A stretch of DNA of 64,000 nucleotides from Kluyvera sp036759925 (GTDB taxonomy: Bacteria; Pseudomonadota; Gammaproteobacteria; Enterobacterales; Enterobacteriaceae). Each line of letters starts with the position of its first letter. The stretch's first letter is position 1. The notes beneath the pieces are model-generated. The model was not told where the DNA came from. It was given only the letters and a program-made list of their open reading frames with translations, and did not search any database. The position numbers and the translations under genes were made by a program. This document shows, in pieces, positions 62,701-64,000 of this stretch. The stretch is taken from positions 55,434-119,433 of the forward strand of contig NZ_JAPKIB010000014.1 of NCBI RefSeq assembly GCF_036759925.1, given 5' to 3'.

Positions 62701-64000
62701 TCTGCATCCGCATCGGAATCCGCATCGGCATCCGCATCGGCGTCGGCATCTGCATCTGCATCGGCATCGGCATCCGCATCGGCATCGGAATCCGCGTCGG
62801 CATCCGCATCGGCGTCGGCATCTGCATCGGCGTCGGCGTCCGCATCTGCATCGGCATCCGCGTCGGCATCCGCATCGGCGTCGGCGTCCGCGTCGGCATC
62901 TGCATCCGCATCGGCATCGGCATCCGCGTCGGCATCTGCATCGGCGTCAGAATCGGCGTCTGCATCCGCATCGGCGTCCGCATCGGCGTCCGCATCGGCA
63001 TCGGCATCCGCATCGGCGTCGGCGTCGGCATCGGCATCAGCGTCGGCATCAGCATCAGAATCGGCGTCAGAATCGGCATCCGCGTCCGCATCGGCATCTG
63101 CATCCGCATCCGCATCGGCGTCGGCATCGGCATCGGAATCGGCATCAGCATCGGCGTCAGAATCGGCATCAGCGTCCGCATCGGCATCCGCATCCGCGTC
63201 GGCATCAGCATCAGAATCGGCATCAGCGTCCGCATCGGCGTCGGCATCGGCATCAGCATCGGAATCGGCATCCGCATCGGCGTCAGAATCGGCATCAGCA
63301 TCGGCATCAGCATCGGCATCGGAATCTGCATCCGCATCCGCATCGGCGTCGGCATCGGCATCGGAATCGGCATCCGCATCGGCGTCAGAATCGGCATCAG
63401 CGTCCGCATCCGCATCTGCATCTGCGTCGGCATCAGCGTCGGCATCCGCATCGGCATCAGAATCGGCGTCAGAATCGGCATCAGCGTCCGCATCGGCATC
63501 CGCATCCGCATCGGCATCCGCATCGGCGTCGGCATCCGCATCGGCGTCGGCATCTGCGTCCGCATCCGCATCCGCATCGGCATCTGCATCGGCGTCCGCA
63601 TCAGCATCCGCGTCGGCATCTGCGTCTGCATCAGCATCCGCGTCCGCATCAGCATCCGCATCGGCGTCTGCATCGGCATCGGCGTCAGAATCGGCATCAG
63701 CGTCCGCATCGGAATCTGCATCGGCGTCTGCATCGGCATCGGCATCGGCATCCGCATCGGCATCCGCATCGGCGTCTGCATCCGCATCGGCGTCGGCATC
63801 TGCGTCGGCGTCCGCATCGGCATCCGCATCAGCATCGGCGTCTGCATCGGCGTCCGCATCTGCATCAGCGTCCGCATCGGCGTCCGCGTCGGCATCTGCA
63901 TCCGCATCTGCATCCGCGTCGGCATCAGCATCAGAATCGGCATCAGCATCGGCATCGGAATCTGCATCCGCATCCGCATCGGCGTCGGCATCGGCATCGG
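59727..64000 (-). CDS. Giant type I-secreted Asp-Ala/Ser-repeat protein, C-terminal part
   Basis: The frame is open from the right edge to the TAA at 59727: 1,423 residues here, with the N-terminus outside the window. Residues from 64000 to 61368 (877 codons) are a continuous dipeptide array, Asp alternating with Ala or, less often, Ser. The remaining 546 residues start with a likely beta-rich region (TLNVNFTASNPTKVIEVNGG, VAVGANVVVWVSQGD), then a Thr/Ser/Asp/His-rich acidic tail with two ETIDLS motifs, and end DHLIPQPDTDA. The downstream secretion operon and acidic tail fit a LapA/BapA-like secreted adhesin. The first in-frame ATG seen (61259) is internal, not the start. Function is inferred. 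Confidence 0.85.
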   Translation of the reverse strand, partial: DADADADADADADSDADADADSDADADADADADADADADADADADADADADADADADADADADADADADADADADADADADADADADADADADADSDADADADSDADADADADADADADADADADADADADADADADADADADADADADADADADADADADADADADADADADADSDADSDADADADADADADADADADADADSDADADADSDADADADADADADSDADADADADADSDADADADSDADADADADADADADSDADADADADADADADADSDADADADSDADADADADADADADADADADSDADSDADADADADADADADADADADADADADADADADADSDADADADADADADADADADADADADADADADADADADADADADADADADADADSDADADADADADADADADADADADSDADADADADADADADSDADADADSDADADSDADADADADADADADADADADADADADADADADADADSDADADSDADADADADADADADADADADADADADADADADADADADADADADADADADADADADADADADADADADADADADADADADADADADADADADADADADADADADADADADADADADADADADADADADADADADADADADADADADADADADADADADADADADADADADADADADADADADADADADADADADADADADADADADADADADADADADADADADADADADADADADADADADADADADADADADADADADADSDADADADADADADADADADADADADADADADADADADADADADADADADADADADADADADADADADADADSDADADADADADADADADADADADADADADADADSDADSDITLNVNFTASNPTKVIEVNGGSKDPSGNGFDVDGSGMIVAVGANVVVWVSQGDVGKYVSKDIPSSNIHEYTSGNANGTVGKSDIFILHDGSTYTQGDNTQHAMNAVNGNREPSSSTAHDYIFVPGDSSWSNTDGTKNVNGNINYIESVNLTVNGQTFYGNNRLTEIISGTGKEGLDPGHSDSKVSWQYDLNIDANIEGSSDHNITSIKFSGLAPKATVNYQGVDYTADDKGNLTIDVPDGSHLDAHLTLTSSTQITDLGSIKVDVVTDVDDSSPSSGPIDANSGDHSVILAGGEDSHADDSTHALSAEEDAHHTTLAHVSTADSTEHTDDVSSNDHSTESDSANLTELSSNDTHTATTDPGDTVNTDTTEPTDNIADNATLDTAGQAEETDSTSDNATTDQDNAALLIDNETIDLSAIEQDASQVQSVANESPETSLSMLLGDIDSHLHEGDSAQDVEPLEDKSTSTAATDTPQAETIDLSDIIHNDSANDVSSMIQVDAPAENTETAGHVQDVPAESSGSEGADSWNAHNIAELDHLIPQPDTDA
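61368..64000 (-). repeat. Hexanucleotide array coding (Asp-Ala/Ser)n
   Basis: More than 2.6 kb of 6-base units GAY-GCN or GAY-TCN on the minus strand, in perfect phase throughout (position 63960 and position 61368 both begin Asp codons, 864 codons apart). About 438 dipeptides are inside the window and the array runs past the edge. Synonymous codons vary from unit to unit, so DNA identity between units is low. It is not a CRISPR. Confidence 0.95.

Noticed and set aside
61256..63997. 913-residue Met-Pro/Met-Arg/Met-Gln protein
   Set aside because: It is a by-product of the hexamer array in the frame shifted by one base. The in-phase Asp-Ala frame is continuous with the real C-terminal region.
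61368..64000. CRISPR array
   Set aside because: Units are 6 bases long with no spacers and code for Asp-Ala/Ser in strict phase; no cas genes are near.

Overview
The window is a chromosomal segment of an enteric bacterium (Enterobacteriaceae). From the 3' end of aphA to proP it keeps the gene order of the Escherichia coli 92-93 minute region, as I remember it: yjbR-uvrA-ssb-yjcB-soxSR-ghxP-yjcE-actP-yjcH-acs-gltP-yjcO-fdhF-mdtPON-ytcA-yjcS-yjdP-phnPONMLKJIHGFEDC-yjdN-yjdM-proP. Many proteins match E. coli in length almost residue for residue. It is not E. coli: yjbQ, pdeC, yjcF, the nrf operon, the als genes and crfC/yjcZ are missing from their E. coli places, and other genes stand instead. 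The sequence alone does not fix the genus; a Citrobacter/Enterobacter/Kluyvera-type relative would fit.

Layout. 1-4.2 kb: DNA repair and replication (uvrA, ssb, with a LexA box between them). 4.3-10.5 kb: an accessory islet between ssb and yjcB. It holds a probable oxamate-use operon (HpxW-like Ntn hydrolase, oxalate/formate-type MFS carrier, GntR regulator, 32-bp palindromic operator) and a divergent lytic transglycosylase/IclR pair. 10.5-15.5 kb: yjcB, the superoxide-response pair soxS/soxR, guanine/hypoxanthine permease and a Na+/H+ antiporter. 15.5-22 kb: a second accessory block with LysR-cidAB-like genes, an orphan oligogalacturonide-type binding protein, a Gfo/Idh/MocA dehydrogenase and an unrecognised 521-residue protein. 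22-28 kb: acetate and glutamate uptake and activation. 28-38 kb: yjcO, the selenoprotein formate dehydrogenase H, the mdtNOP efflux operon and an alkyl sulfatase. 38-51 kb: the complete C-P lyase (phn) operon under a Pho box, with yjdN and yjdM. 51-54 kb: kdgT and proP.

54.3-64 kb: a type I secretion locus on the minus strand, with a TolC-like outer membrane protein, an ABC exporter with a degenerate C39 domain, an HlyD-type adaptor and the C-terminal end of a giant secreted protein. At least 877 codons of that protein inside the window are an unbroken Asp-Ala/Asp-Ser dipeptide array, which continues past the right edge. Directly downstream of its stop lies a start-less 77-codon open stretch that resembles the protein's own C-terminal tail, apparently a relic or spare C-terminal module.

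Two families of enterobacterial intergenic repeats are scattered through the window, and two copies sit inside the phn operon. The most interesting parts are the repeat adhesin with its duplicated tail, the candidate oxamate module and the dehydrogenase/binding-protein/unknown-protein cluster. All comparisons with E. coli are from memory of the family and gene order; no search was run.
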